Assembly: GCA_920105625.2 (NCBI GenBank)
Contig: OV050033.1
Location: 97,094,280 to 97,158,279 of the forward strand
Direction: 5' to 3'
From: Clusia tigrina
Lineage: Eukaryota > Arthropoda > Insecta > Diptera > Clusiidae
DNA: 64,000 nt
Shown here: in pieces, positions 50,172 through 63,500 of the stretch
How positions within the stretch are numbered: the stretch's first letter is position 1
How the letters are laid out: every line of letters starts with the position of its first letter
Position numbers and translations under genes: made by a program
The notes under the pieces: model-generated
Told to the model about the DNA's origin: nothing
The model's database searches: none
What the model saw: only the letters and a program-made list of their open reading frames with translations

Positions 50172-53100
50172 TGTAACTTTTTACTGGAGCGTAAAAAAAA
50201 CTTGAAACTTTGTAACAATAAAGCACTCGAGCCTCTTGTCAATTTAAGCTATCGCTCAAAGCTATGATACCCTTGAGTCCCAAATCAAACACTGATAAAA
50301 CTTCAAGTGACCCTAACTTCTATACGGTACGTCCTACACCTATCAAAGCTTCCAGCATACAAATGCTTTGAACTTTTTACTGGAGCGTCATAAAACCTTG
50401 AAATTTTGTAACACTAAAGTACGAGAGCCTCTTGTCAATTTAAGCTATCGCTCAAGGCTACGCTACCCTTGAGTCCCAAATCAAACACTGATAAAACTTC
50501 AAGTGGCCCTAACTTCTATACGGTACGTCCTACACCTATCAAAGTTTGCAACATACAAATGCTTGTAACTTTTTACTGGAGCGTCATAAAACCTTGAAAT
50601 TTTGTAACAATAAAGTACTCGCGCCTCTTGTCAATTTAAGCTATCGTTCAAGGCTACGCTACCCTTGAGTCCCAAATCAAACACTGATAAAACTTCAAAT
50701 GGCCCTAGCTTCTATACGGTACGTCCTACAATTATCAAAGTTTGCAACATACAAATGCTTGTAACTTTTTACTGGAGCGTAAAAAAAACTTGAAACTTTG
50801 TAACAATAAAGCACTCGAGCCTCTTGTCAATTTAAGCTATCGTTCAAGGCTACGCTACCCTTGAGTCCCAAATCAAACACTGACAAAGCTTCAAATGGCC
50901 CAAACTTCTATACGGTACGTCCTACAATTATCAAAGTTTGCAACATACAAATTCTTGTAACTTTTTACTGGAGCGTAAAAAAAACTAGAAACTTTGTAAC
51001 AATAAAGTACTCGAGCCTCTTGTCAATTTAAGCTATCGCTCAAAGCTATGCTACCCTTGAGTCCCAAATCAAACACTGATAAAACTTCAAGTGGCCCTAA
51101 CTTCTATACGGTACGTCCTACACCTATCAAAGCTTCCAACATACAAATGCTTTGAACTTTTTACTGGAGCGTCATAAAACCTTGAAATTTTGTAACACTA
51201 AAGTACGCGAGCCTCTTGTCAATTTAAGCTATCGCTCAAGGCTACGCTACCCTTGAGTCCCAAATCAAACACTGATAAAACTTCAAATGGCCCTAGCTTC
51301 TATACGGTACGTCCTACAATTATCAAAGTTTGCAACATACAAATGCTTGTAACTTTTTACTGGAGCGTAAAAAAAACTTGAAACTTTGTAACAATAAAGC
51401 ACTCGAGCCTCTTGTCAATTTAAGCTATCGTTCAAGGCTACGCTACCCTTGAGTCCCAAATCAAACACTGACAAAGCTTCAAATGGCCCAAACTTCTATA
51501 CGGTACGTCCTACAGTTATCAAAGTTTGCAACATACAAATGCTTGTAACTTTTTGCTGGAGCGTAAAAAAAACTTGAAATTTTGTAACAATAAAGTACTC
51601 GCGCCTCTTGTCAATTTAAGCTATCGTTCAAGGCTACGCTACCCTTGAGTCCCAAATCAAACACTGACAAAGCTTCAAATGGCCCAAACTTCTATACGGT
51701 ACGTCCTACAGTTATCAAAGTTTGCAACATACAAATGCTTGTAACTTTTTACTGGAGCGTAAAAAAAACTTGAAATTTTGTAACAATAAAGTACTCGCGC
51801 CTCTTGTCAATTTAAGCTATCGTTCAAGGCTACGCTACCCTTGAGTCCCAAATCAAACACTGACAAAGCTTCAAATGGCCCAAACTTCTATACGGTACGT
51901 CCTACAATTATCAAAGTTTGCAACATACAAATGCTTGTAACTTTTTACTGGAGCGTAAAAAAAACTTGAAACTTTGTAACAATAAAGCACTCGAGCCTCT
52001 TGTCAATTTAAGCTATCGCTCAAAGCTATGATACCCTTGAGTCCCAAATCAAACACTGATAAAACTTCAAGTGACCCTAACTTCTATACGGTACGTCCTA
52101 CACCTATCAAAGCTTCCAGCATACAAATGCTTTGAACTTTTTACTGGAGCGTCATAAAACCTTGAAATTTTGTAACACTAAAGTACGAGAGCCTCTTGTC
52201 AATTTAAGCTATCGCTCAAGGCTACGCTACCCTTGAGTCCCAAATCAAACACTGATAAAACTTCAAGTGGCCCTAACTTCTATACGGTACGTCCTACACC
52301 TATCAAAGTTTGCAACATACAAATGCTTGTAACTTTTTACTGGAGCGTCATAAAACCTTGAAATTTTGTAACAATAAAGTACTCGCGCCTCTTGTCAATT
52401 TAAGCTATCGTTCAAGGCTACGCTACCCTTGAGTCCCAAATCAAACACTGATAAAACTTCAAATGGCCCTAGCTTCTATACGGTACGTCCTACAATTATC
52501 AAAGTTTGCAACATACAAATGCTTGTAACTTTTTACTGGAGCGTAAAAAAAACTTGAAACTTTGTAACAATAAAGCACTCGAGCCTCTTGTCAATTTAAG
52601 CTATCGTTCAAGGCTACGCTACCCTTGAGTCCCAAATCAAACACTGACAAAGCTTCAAATGGCCCAAACTTCTATACGGTACGTCCTACAATTATCAAAG
52701 TTTGCAACATACAAATGCTTGTAACTTTTTACTGGAGCGTAAAAAAAACTTGAAACTTTGTAACAATAAAGTACTCGAGCCTCTTGTCAATTTAAGCTAT
52801 CGCTCAAAGCTATGCTACCCTTGAGTCCCAAATCAAACACTGATAAAACTTCAAGTGGCCCTAACTTCTATACGGTACGTCCTACACCTATCAAAGCTTC
52901 CAACATACAAATGCTTTGAACTTTTTACTGGAGCGTCATAAAACCTTGAAATTTTGTAACACTAAAGTACGCGAGCCTCTTGTCAATTTAAGCTATCGCT
53001 CAAGGCTACGCTACCCTTGAGTCCCAAATCAAACACTGATAAAACTTCAAATGGCCCTAGCTTCTATACGGTACGTCCTACAATTATCAAAGTTTGCAAC

Positions 53101-53503
53101 ATACAAATGCTTGTAACTTTTTACTGGAGCGTAAAAAAAACTTGAAACTTTGTAACAATAAAGCACTCGAGCCTCTTGTCAATTTAAGCTATCGTTCAAG
53201 GCTACGCTACCCTTGAGTCCCAAATCAAACACTGACAAAGCTTCAAATGGCCCAAACTTCTATACGGTACGTCCTACAGTTATCAAAGTTTGCAACATAC
53301 AAATGCTTGTAACTTTTTACTGGAGCGTAAAAAAAACTTGAAATTTTGTAACAATAAAGTACTCGCGCCTCTTGTAAATTTAAGCTATCGTTCAAGGCTA
53401 CGCTACCCTTGAGTCCCAAATCAAACACTGACAAAGCTTCAAATGGCCCAAACTTCTATACGGTACGTCCTACAATTATCAAAGTTTGCAACATACAAAT
53501 GCT
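50172..53503. repeat. 9-monomer higher-order repeat, 1764 bp, about 1.9 copies
   Basis: Copy 1 is 50172-51935 and copy 2 is 51936-53503 (eight monomers). Shared private changes lie 1764 bp apart: 'gctatgatac' (50267 and 52031), 'aagtgaccc', 'gcttccagc', 'tacgagagcc' and 'ctacagttat'. The unit differs in monomer composition from the 9-mer at 18 kb, so the equal length is coincidental or recurrent. A copy of its first two monomers also lies near 26.66-27.05 kb and 35.67-36.06 kb. Confidence 0.8.
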
Positions 53504-55659
53504 TGTAACTTTTTACTGGAGCGTAAAAAAAACTTGAAACTTTGTAACACTAAAGTACGCGAGCCTCTTGTCAATTTAAGCTATCGTTCAAGGCTACGCT
53601 ACCCTTGAGTCCCAAATCAAACACTGATAAAACTTCAAATGGCCCTAACTTCTATACGGTACGTCCTACACCTATCAAAGTTTGCAACATACAAATGCTT
53701 GTAACTTTTTACTGGAGCGTAAAAAAAACTTGAAACTTTGTAACACTAAAGTACGCGAGCCTCTTGTCAATTTAAGCTATCGTTCAAGGCTACGCTACCC
53801 TTGAGTCCCAAATCAAACACTGATAAAACTTCAAATGGCCCTAGCTTCTATACGGTACGTCCTACAATTATCAAAGTTTGCAACATACAAATGCTTGTAA
53901 CTTTTTACTGGAGCGTAAAAAAAACTTGAAACTTTGTAACACTAAAGTACGCGAGCCTCTTGTCAATTTAAGCTATCGTTCAAGGCTACGCTACCCTTGA
54001 GTCCCAAATCAAACACTGATAAAACTTCAAATGGCCCTAACTTCTATACGGTACGTCCTACACCTATCAAAGCTTCCAACATACAAATGCTTTGAACTTT
54101 TTACTGGAGCGTCATAAAACCTTGAAATTTTGTAACAATAAAGCACTCGCGCCTCTTGTCAATTTAAGCTATCGTTCAAGGCTACGCTACCCTTTTGTCC
54201 CAAATCAAACACTGATAAAACTTCAAATGGCCCTAGCTTCTATACGGTACGTCCTACAATTATCAAAGTTTGCAACATACAAATGCTTGTAACTTTTTAC
54301 TGGAGCGTAAAAAAAACTTGAAACTTTGTAACACTAAAGTACGCGAGCCTCTTGTCAATTTAAGCTATCGCTCAAAGCTATGCTACCCTTGATTCCCAAA
54401 TCAAACACTGATAAAACTTCAAATGGCCCTAGCTTCTATACGGTATGTCCTACAATTATCAAAGTTTGCAACATACAAATGCTCGTAACTTTTTACTGGA
54501 GCGTAAAAAAAACTTGAAACTTTGTAACACTAAAGTACGCGAGCCTCTTGTCAATTTAAGCTATCGTTCAAGGCTACGCTACCCTTGAGTCCCAAATCAA
54601 ACACTGATAAAACTTCAAATGGCCCTAGCTTCTATACGGTACGTCCTACAATTATCAAAGTTTGCAACATACAAATGCTTGTAACTTTTTACTGGAGCGT
54701 AAAAAAAACTTGAAACTTTGTAACACTAAAGTACGCGAGCCTCTTGTCAATTTAAGCTATCGTTCAAGGCTACGCTACCCTTGAGTCCCAAATCAAACAC
54801 TGATAAAACTTCAAATGGCCCTAGCTTCTATACGGTACGTCCTACAATTATCAAAGTTTGCAACATACAAATGCTTGTAACTTTTTACTGGAGCGTAAAA
54901 AAAACTTGAAACTTTGTAACACTAAAGTACGCGAGCCTCTTGTCAATTTAAGCTATCGCTCAAAGCTATGCTACCCTTGATTCCCAAATCAAACACTGAT
55001 AAAACTTCAAATGGCCCTAGCTTCTATACGGTACGTCCTACAATTATCAAAGTTTGCAACATACAAATGCTTGTAACTTTTTACTGGAGCGTAAAAAAAA
55101 CTTGAATCTTTGTAACACTAAAGTACGCGAGCCTCTTGTCAATTTAAGCTATCGTTCAAGGCTACGCTACGCTTGAGTCCCAAATCAAACACTGATAAAA
55201 CTTCAAATGGCCCTAGCTTCTATACGGTACGTCCTACACCTATCAAAGTTTGCAACATACAAATGCTTGTAACTTTTTACTGGAGCGTCATAAAACCTTG
55301 ATATTTTGTAACACTAAAGTACGCGAGCCTCTTGTCAATTTAAGCTATCGCTCAAAGCTATGCTACCCTTGATTCCCAAATCAAACACTGATAAAACTTC
55401 AAGTGGCCCTAACTTCTATACGGTACGTCCTACAATTATCAAAGTTTGCAACATACAAATGCTTGTAACTTTTTACTGGAGCGTAAAAAAAACTTGAAAC
55501 TTTGTAACACTAAAGTACGCGAGCCTCTTGTCAATTTAAGCTATCGTTCAAGGCTACGCTACCCTTGAGTCCCAAATCAAACACTGATAAAACTTCAAAT
55601 GGCCCTAGCTTCTATACGGTACGTCCTACAATTATCAAAGTTTGCAACATACAAATGCT

Positions 55660-58600
55660 TGTAACTTTTTACTGGAGCGTAAAAAAAACTTGAAACTTTG
55701 TAACACTAAAGTACGCGAGCCTCTTGTCAATTTAAGCTATCGCTCAAAGCTATGCTACCCTTGATTCCCAAATCAAACACTGATAAAACTTCAAATGGCC
55801 CTAGCTTCTATACGGTACGTCCTACAATTATCAAAGTTTGCAACATACAAATGCTTGTAACTTTTTACTGGAGCGTAAAAAAAACTTGAAACTTTGTAAC
55901 AATAAAGTACTCGAGCCTCTTGTCAATTTAAGCTATCGCTCAAAGCTATGCTACCCTTGAGTCCCAAATCAAACACTGATAAAACTTCAAGTGGCCCTAA
56001 CTTCTATACGGTACGTCCTACACCTATCAAAGTTTGCAACATACAAATGCTTGTAACTTTTTACTGGAGCGTCATAAAACCTTGATATTTTGTAACACTA
56101 AAGTACGCGAGCCTCTTGTCAATTTAAGCTATCGCTCAAAGCTATGCTACCCTTGATTCCCAAATCAAACACTGATAAAACTTCAAGTGGCCCTAACTTC
56201 TATACGGTACGTCCTACAATTACCAAAGTTTGCAACATACAAATGCTTGTAACTTTTTACTGGAGCGTAAAAAAAACTTGAAACTTTGTAACACTAAAGT
56301 ACGCGAGCCTCTTGTCAATTTAAGCTATCGCTCAAAGCTATGCTACCCTTGATTCCCAAATCAAACACTGATAAAACTTCAAGTGGCCCTAACTTCTATA
56401 CGGTACGTCCTACACCTATCAAAGTTTGTAACATACAAATGCTTGTAACTTTTTACTGGAGCGTAAAAAAAACTTGAAACTTTGTAACAATAAAGCACTC
56501 GAGCCTCTTGTCAATTTAAGCTATCGTTCAAGGCTACGCTACCCTTGAGTCCCAAATCAAACACTGACAAAGCTTCAAATGGCCCAAACTTCTATACGGT
56601 ACGTCCTACAATTATCAAAGTTTGCAACATACAAATGCTTGTAACTTTTTACTGGAGCGTAAAAAAAACTTGAAACTTTGTAACACTAAAGTACGCGAGC
56701 CTCTTGTCAATTTAAGCTATCACTCAAAGCTATGCTACCCTTGATTCCCAAATCAAACACTGATAAAACTTCAAATGGCCCTAACTTCTAAACGGTACGT
56801 CCTACACCTATCAACGTTTGCAACATACAAATGCTTGTAACTTTTTACTGGAGCGTAAAAAAAACTTGAAACTTTGTAACACTAAAGTACGCGAGCCTCT
56901 TGTCAATTTAAGCTATCGCTCAAGGCTACGCTACCCTTGAGTCCCAAATCAAACACTGATAAAACTTCAAATGGCCCTAGCTTCTATACGGTACGTCCTA
57001 CAATTATCAAAGTTTGCAACATACAAATGCTTGTAACTTTTTACTGGAGCGTAAAAAAAACTTGAAACTTTGTAACACTAAAGTACGCGAGCCTCTTGTC
57101 AATTTAAGCTATCGTTCAAGGCTACGCTACCCTTGAGTCCCAAATCAAACACTGATAAAACTTCAAATGGCCCTAACTTCTATACGGTACGTCCTACACC
57201 TATCAAAGCTTCCAACATACAAATGCTTTGAACTTTTTACTGGAGCGTCATAAAACCTTGAAATTTTGTAACAATAAAGCACTCGCGCCTCTTGTCAATT
57301 TAAGCTATCGTTCAAGGCTACGCTACCCTTGAGTCCCAAATCAAACACTGACAAAGCTTCAAATAGCCCAAACTTCTATACGGTACGTCCTACAATTATC
57401 AAAGTTTGCAACATACAAATGCTTGTAACTTTTTACTGGAGCGTAAAAAAAACTTGAAACTTTGTAACACTAAAGTACGCGAGCCTCTTGTCAATTTAAG
57501 CTATCGTTCAAGGCTACGCTACCCTTGAGTCCCAAATCAAACACTGATAAAACTTCAAATGGCCCTAATTTTTATACGGTACGTCCTACACCTATCCAAG
57601 CTTCCAACATACAAATGCTTTGAACTTTTTACTGGAGCGTCATAAAACCTTGAAATTTTGTAACAATAAAGCACTCGCGCCTCTTGTCAATTTAAGCTAT
57701 CGTTCAAGGCTACGCTACCCTTGAGTCCCAAATCAAACACTGATAAAACTTCAAATGGCCCTAGCTTCTATATGGTACGTCCTACAATTATCAAAGTTTG
57801 CCACATACAAATGCTTGTAACTTTTTACTGGAGCGTAACAAAAACTTGAAACTTTGTAACACTAAAGTACGCGAGCCTCTTGTCAATTTAAGCTATCGCT
57901 CAAAGCTATGCTACCCTTGATTCCCAAATCAAACACTGATAAAACTTCAAATGGCCCTAGCTTCTATACGGTACGTCCTACAATTATCAAAGTTTGCAAC
58001 ATACAAATGCTTGTAACTTTTTACTGGAGCGTAAAAAAAACTTGAAACTTTGTAACAATAAAGTACTCGAGCCTCTTGTCAATTTAAGTTATCGCTCAAA
58101 GCTATGCTACCCTTGAGTCCCAAATCAAACACTGATAAAACTTCAAGTGGCCCTAACTTCTATACGGTACGTCCTACTCCTATCAAAGTTTGCAACATAC
58201 AAATGCTTGTAACTTTTTACTGGAGCGTCATAAAACCTTGATATTTTGTAACACTAAAGTACGCGAGCCTCTTGTCAATTTAAGCTATCGCTCAAAGCTA
58301 TGCTACCCTTGATTCCCAAATCAAACACTGATAAAACTTCAAGTGGCCCTAACTTCTATACGGTACGTCCTACAATTATCAAAGTTTGCAACATACAAAT
58401 GCTTGTAACTTTTTACTGGAGCGTAAAAAAAACTTGAAACTTTGTAACACTAAAGTACGCGAGCCTCTTGTCAATTTAAGCTATCGCTCAAAGCTATGCT
58501 ACCCTTGATTCCCAAATCAAACACTGATAAAACTTCAAGTGGCCCTAACTTCTATACGGTACGTCCTACACCTATCAAAGTTTGTAACATACAAATGCTT

Positions 58601-59383
58601 GTAACTTTTTACTGGAGCGTAAAAAAAACTTGAAACTTTGTAACAATAAAGCACTCGAGCCTCTTGTCAATTTAAGCTATCGTTCAAGGCTACGCTACCC
58701 TTGAGTCCCAAATCAAACACTGACAAAGCTTCAAATGGCCCAAACTTCTATACGGTACGTCCTACAATTATCAAAGTTTGCAACATACAAATGCTTGTAA
58801 CTTTTTACTGGAGCGTAAAAAAAACTTGAAACTTTGTAACACTAAAGTACGCGAGCCTCTTGTCAATTTAAGCTATCACTCAAAGCTATGCTACCCTTGA
58901 TTCCCAAATCAAACACTGATAAAACTTCAAATGGCCCTAACTTCTATACGGTACGTCCTACACCTATCAACGTTTGCAACATACAAATGCTTGTAACTTT
59001 TTACTGGAGCGTAAAAAAAACTTGAAACTTTGTAACACTAAAGTACGCGAGCCTCTTGTCAATTTAAGCTATCGCTCAAGGCTACGCTACCCTTGAGTCC
59101 CAAATCAAACACTGATAAAACTTCAAATGGCCCTATCTTCTATACGGTACGTCCTACAATTATCAAAGTTTGCAACATACAAATGCTTGTAACTTTTTAC
59201 TGGAGCGTAAAAAAAACTTGAAACTTTGTAACACTAAAGTACGCGAGCCTCTTGTCAATTTAAGCTATCGTTCAAGGCTACGCTACCCTTGAGTCCCAAA
59301 TCAAACACTGATAAAACTTCAAATGGCCCTAACTTCTATACGGTACGTCCTACACCTATCAAAGCTTCCAACATACAAATGCT
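55660..59383. repeat. Eight-monomer block repeated at 11-monomer (2156 bp) offset
   Basis: Monomers 55660-57227 match 57816-59383 one for one. Shared private changes at 2156-bp spacing are 'gtttgtaac' (56429 and 58585), 'atcactcaaag' (near 56729 and 58885) and 'tcaacgtttg' (56815 and 58971). Similarity decays inside the ninth monomer. The three monomers in between (57228-57815) are unlike their counterparts. Confidence 0.8.
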
Positions 59384-62300
59384 TTGAACTTTTTACTGGA
59401 GCGTCATAAAACCTTGAAATTTTGTAACAATAAAGCACTCGCGCCTCTTGTCAATTTAAGCTATCGTTCAAGGCTACGCTACCCTTGAGTCCCAAATCAA
59501 ACACTGATAAAACTTCAAATGGCCCTAGCTTCTATACGGTACGTCCTACAATTATCAAAGTTTGCAACATACAAATGCTTGTAACTTTTTACTGGAGCGT
59601 CATAAAACCTTGAAATTTTGTAACAATAAAGTACTCGCGCCTCTTGTCAATTTAAGTTATCGTTCAAGGCTACGCTACCCTTGAGTCCCAAATCAAACAC
59701 TGATAAAACTTCAAATGGCCCTAGCTTCTATACGGTACGTCCTACAATTATCAAAGTTTGCAACATACAAATGCTTGTAACTTTTTACTGGAGCGTAAAA
59801 AAAACTTGAAACTTTGTAACAATAAAGCACTCGAGCCTCTTGTCAATTTAAGCTATCGTTCAAGGCTACGCTACCCTTGAGTCCCAAATCAAACACTGAC
59901 AAAGCTTCAAATGGCCCAAACTTCTATACGGTACGTCCTACAATTATCAAAGTTTGCAACATACAAATGCTTGTAACTTTTTACTGGAGCGTAAAAAAAA
60001 CTTGAAACTTTGTAACAATAAAGTACTCGAGCCTCTTGTCAATTTAAGCTATCGCTCAAAGCTATGCTACCCTTGAGTCCCAAATCAAACACTGATAAAA
60101 CTTCAAGTGGCCCTAACTTCTATACGGTACGTCCTACACCTATCAAAGCTTCCAACATACAAATGCTTTGAACTTTTTACTGGAGCGTCATAAAACCTTG
60201 AAATTTTGTAACACTAAATTACGCGAGCCTCTTGTCAATTTAAGCTATCACTCAAGGCTACGCTACCCTTGAGTCCCAAATCAAACACTGATAAAACTTC
60301 AAATGGCCCTAGCTTCTATACGGTACGTCCTACAATTATCAAAGTTTGCAACATACAAATGCTTGTAACTTTTTACTGGAGCGTAAAAAAAACTTGAAAC
60401 TTTGTAACAATAAAGCACTCGAGCCTCTTGTCAATTTAAGCTATCGTTCAAGGCTACGCTACCCTTGAGTCCCAAATCAAACACTGACAAAGCTTCAAAT
60501 GGCCCAAACTTCTATACGGTACGTCCTACAATTATCAAAGTTTGCAACATACAAATGCTTGTAACTTTTTACTGGAGCGTAAAAAAAACTTGAAATTTTG
60601 TAACAATAAAGTACTCGCGCCTCTTGTCAATTTAAGCTATCGTTCAAGGCTACGCTACCCTTGAGTCCCAAATCAAACACTGACAAAGCTTCAAATGGCC
60701 CAAACTTCTATACGGTACGTCCTACAATTATCAAAGTTTGCAACATACAAATGCTTGTAACTTTTTACTGGAGCGTAAAAAAAACTTGAAACTTTGTAAC
60801 ACTAAAGTACGCGAGCCTCTTGTCAATTTAAGCTATCGTTCAAGGCTACGCTACCCTTGAGTCCCAAATCAAACACTGATAAAACTTCAAATGGCCCTAA
60901 CTTCTATACGGTACGTCCTACACCTATCAAAGTTTGCAACATACAAATGCTTGTAACTTTTTACTGGAGCGTAAAAAAAACTTGAAACTTTGTAACACTA
61001 AAGTACGCGAGCCTCTTGTCAATTTAAGCTATCGCTCAAGGCTACGCTACCCTTGAGTCCCAAATCAAACACTGATAAAACTTCAAATGGCCCTAGCTTC
61101 TATACGGTACGTCCTACAATTATCAAAGTTTGCAACATACAAATGCTTGTAACTTTTTACTGGAGCGTAAAAAAAACTTGAAACTTTGTAACACTAAAGT
61201 ACGCGAGCCTCTTGTCAATTTAAGCTATCGTTCAAGGCTACGCTACCCTTGAGTCCCAAATCAAACACTGATAAAACTTCAAATGGCCCTAACTTCTATA
61301 CGGTACGTCCTACACCTATCAAAGCTTCCAACATACAAATGCTTTGAACTTTTTACTGGAGCGTCATAAAACCTTGAAATTTTGTAACAATAAAGCACTC
61401 GCGCCTCTTGTCAATTTAAGCTATCGTTCAAGGCTACGCTACCCTTGAGTCCCAAATCAAACACTGATAAAACTTCAAATGGCCCTAGCTTCTATACGGT
61501 ACGTCCTACAATTATCAAAGTTTGCAACATACAAATGCTTGTAACTTTTTACTGGAGCGTCATAAAACCTTGAAATTTTGTAACAATAAAGTACTCGAGC
61601 CTCTTGTCAATTTAAGTTATCGTTCAAGGCTACGCTACCCTTGAGTCCCAAATCAAACACTGATAAAACTTCAAATGGCCCTAGCTTCTATACGGTACGT
61701 CCTACAATTATCAAAGTTTGCAACATACAAATGCTTGTAACTTTTTACTGGAGCGTAAAAAAAACTTGAAACTTTGTAACAATAAAGCACTCGAGCCTCT
61801 TGTCAATTTAAGCTATCGTTCAAGGCTACGCTACCCTTGAGTCCCAAATCAAACACTGACAAAGCTTCAAATGGCCCAAACTTCTATACGGTACGTCCTA
61901 CAATTATCAAAGTTTGCAACATACAAATGCTTGTAACTTTTTACTGGAGCGTAAAAAAAACTTGAAACTTTGTAACAATAAAGTACTCGAGCCTCTTGTC
62001 AATTTAAGCTATCGCTCAAAGCTATGCTACCCTTGAGTCCCAAATCAAACACTGATAAAACTTCAAGTGGCCCTAACTTCTATACGGTACGTCCTACACC
62101 TATCAAAGCTTCCAACATACAAATGCTTTGAACTTTTTACTGGAGCGTCATAAAACCTTGAAATTTTGTAACACTAAAGTACGCGAGCCTCTTGTCAATT
62201 TAAGCTATCACTCAAGGCTACGCTACCCTTGAGTCCCAAATCAAACACTGATAAAACTTCAAATGGCCCTAGCTTCTATACGGTACGTCCTACAATTATC

Positions 62301-63500
62301 AAAGTTTGCAACATACAAATGCTTGTAACTTTTTACTGGAGCGTAAAAAAAACTTGAAACTTTGTAACAATAAAGCACTCGAGCCTCTTGTCAATTTAAG
62401 CTATCGTTCAAGGCTACGCTACCCTTGAGTCCCAAATCAAACACTGACAAAGCTTCAAATGGCCCAAACTTCTATACGGTACGTCCTACAATTATCAAAG
62501 TTTGCAACATACAAATGCTTGTAACTTTTTACTGGAGCGTAAAAAAAACTTGAAATTTTGTAACAATAAAGTACTCGCGCCTCTTGTCAATTTAAGCTAT
62601 CGTTCAAGGCTACGCTACCCTTGAGTCCCAAATCAAACACTGACAAAGCTTCAAATGGCCCAAACTTCTATACGGTACGTCCTACAATTATCAAAGTTTG
62701 CAACATACAAATGCTTGTAACTTTTTACTGGAGCGTAAAAAAAACTTGAAACTTTGTAACACTAAAGTACGCGAGCCTCTTGTCAATTTAAGCTATCGTT
62801 CAAGGCTACGCTACCCTTGAGTCCCAAATCAAACACTGATAAAACTTCAAATGGCCCTAACTTCTATACGGTACGTCCTACACCTATCAAAGTTTGCAAC
62901 ATACAAATGCTTGTAACTTTTTACTGGAGCGTAAAAAAAACTTGAAACTTTGTAACACTAAAGTACGCGAGCCTCTTGTCAATTTAAGCTATCGCTCAAG
63001 GCTACGCTACCCTTGAGTCCCAAATCAAACACTGATAAAACTTCAAATGGCCCTAGCTTTCTATACGGTACGTCCTACAATTATCAAAGTTTGCAACATA
63101 CAAATGCTTGTAACTTTTTACTGGAGCGTAAAAAAAACTTGAAACTTTGTAACACTAAAGTACGCGAGCCTCTTGTCAATTTAAGCTATCGTTCAATGCT
63201 ACGCTACCCTTGAGTCCCAAATCAAACACTGATAAAACTTCAAATGGCCCTAACTTCTATACGGTACGTCCTACACCTATCAAAGCTTCCAACATACAAA
63301 TGCTTTGAACTTTTTACTGGAGCGTCATAAAACCTTGAAATTTTGTAACAATAAAGCACTCGCGCCTCTTGTCAATTTAAGCTATCGTTCAAGGCTACGC
63401 TACCCTTGAGTCCCAAATCAAACACTGATAAAACTTCAAATGGCCCTAGCTTCTATACGGTACGTCCTACAATTATCAAAGTTTGCCACATACAAATGCT
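58992..63500. repeat. 10-monomer higher-order repeat, 1960 bp, about 2.3 copies
   Basis: Copies are 58992-60951 and 60952-62911, with a third partial copy of three monomers at 62912-63500. Markers at 1960-bp spacing are 'taagttatcgttc' (59657 and 61617) and 'atcactcaagg' (60250 and 62210), and the order of gcttcc, gacaaagc and tactcgcg monomers is the same. The 10-mer starts inside the right part of the 11-mer block, so the two amplifications overlap. Confidence 0.82.
62912..63108. repeat. 197-bp monomer (1-bp insertion)
   Basis: The usual 'tagcttctat' reads 'tagctttctat', with an extra T near 63060. The insertion is private to the third partial copy of the 10-mer, so it arose after that amplification. 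Confidence 0.9.

Noticed and set aside
49323..53434. Two 63-codon open frames on the minus strand (49323-49514 and 53243-53434)
   Set aside because: Each depends on one private substitution in 'cttgtcaat' (ggcaat near 49455, gtaaat near 53376) that removes a minus-strand stop. They are chance frames in a non-coding repeat.
54092..54292. 66-codon open frame on the plus strand
   Set aside because: The usual stop is lost through 'cccttttgtcc' near 54194. The frame is private to this monomer pair.
63013..63213. 66-codon open frame on the plus strand
   Set aside because: It is produced by the 1-bp insertion near 63060 in otherwise standard monomers.
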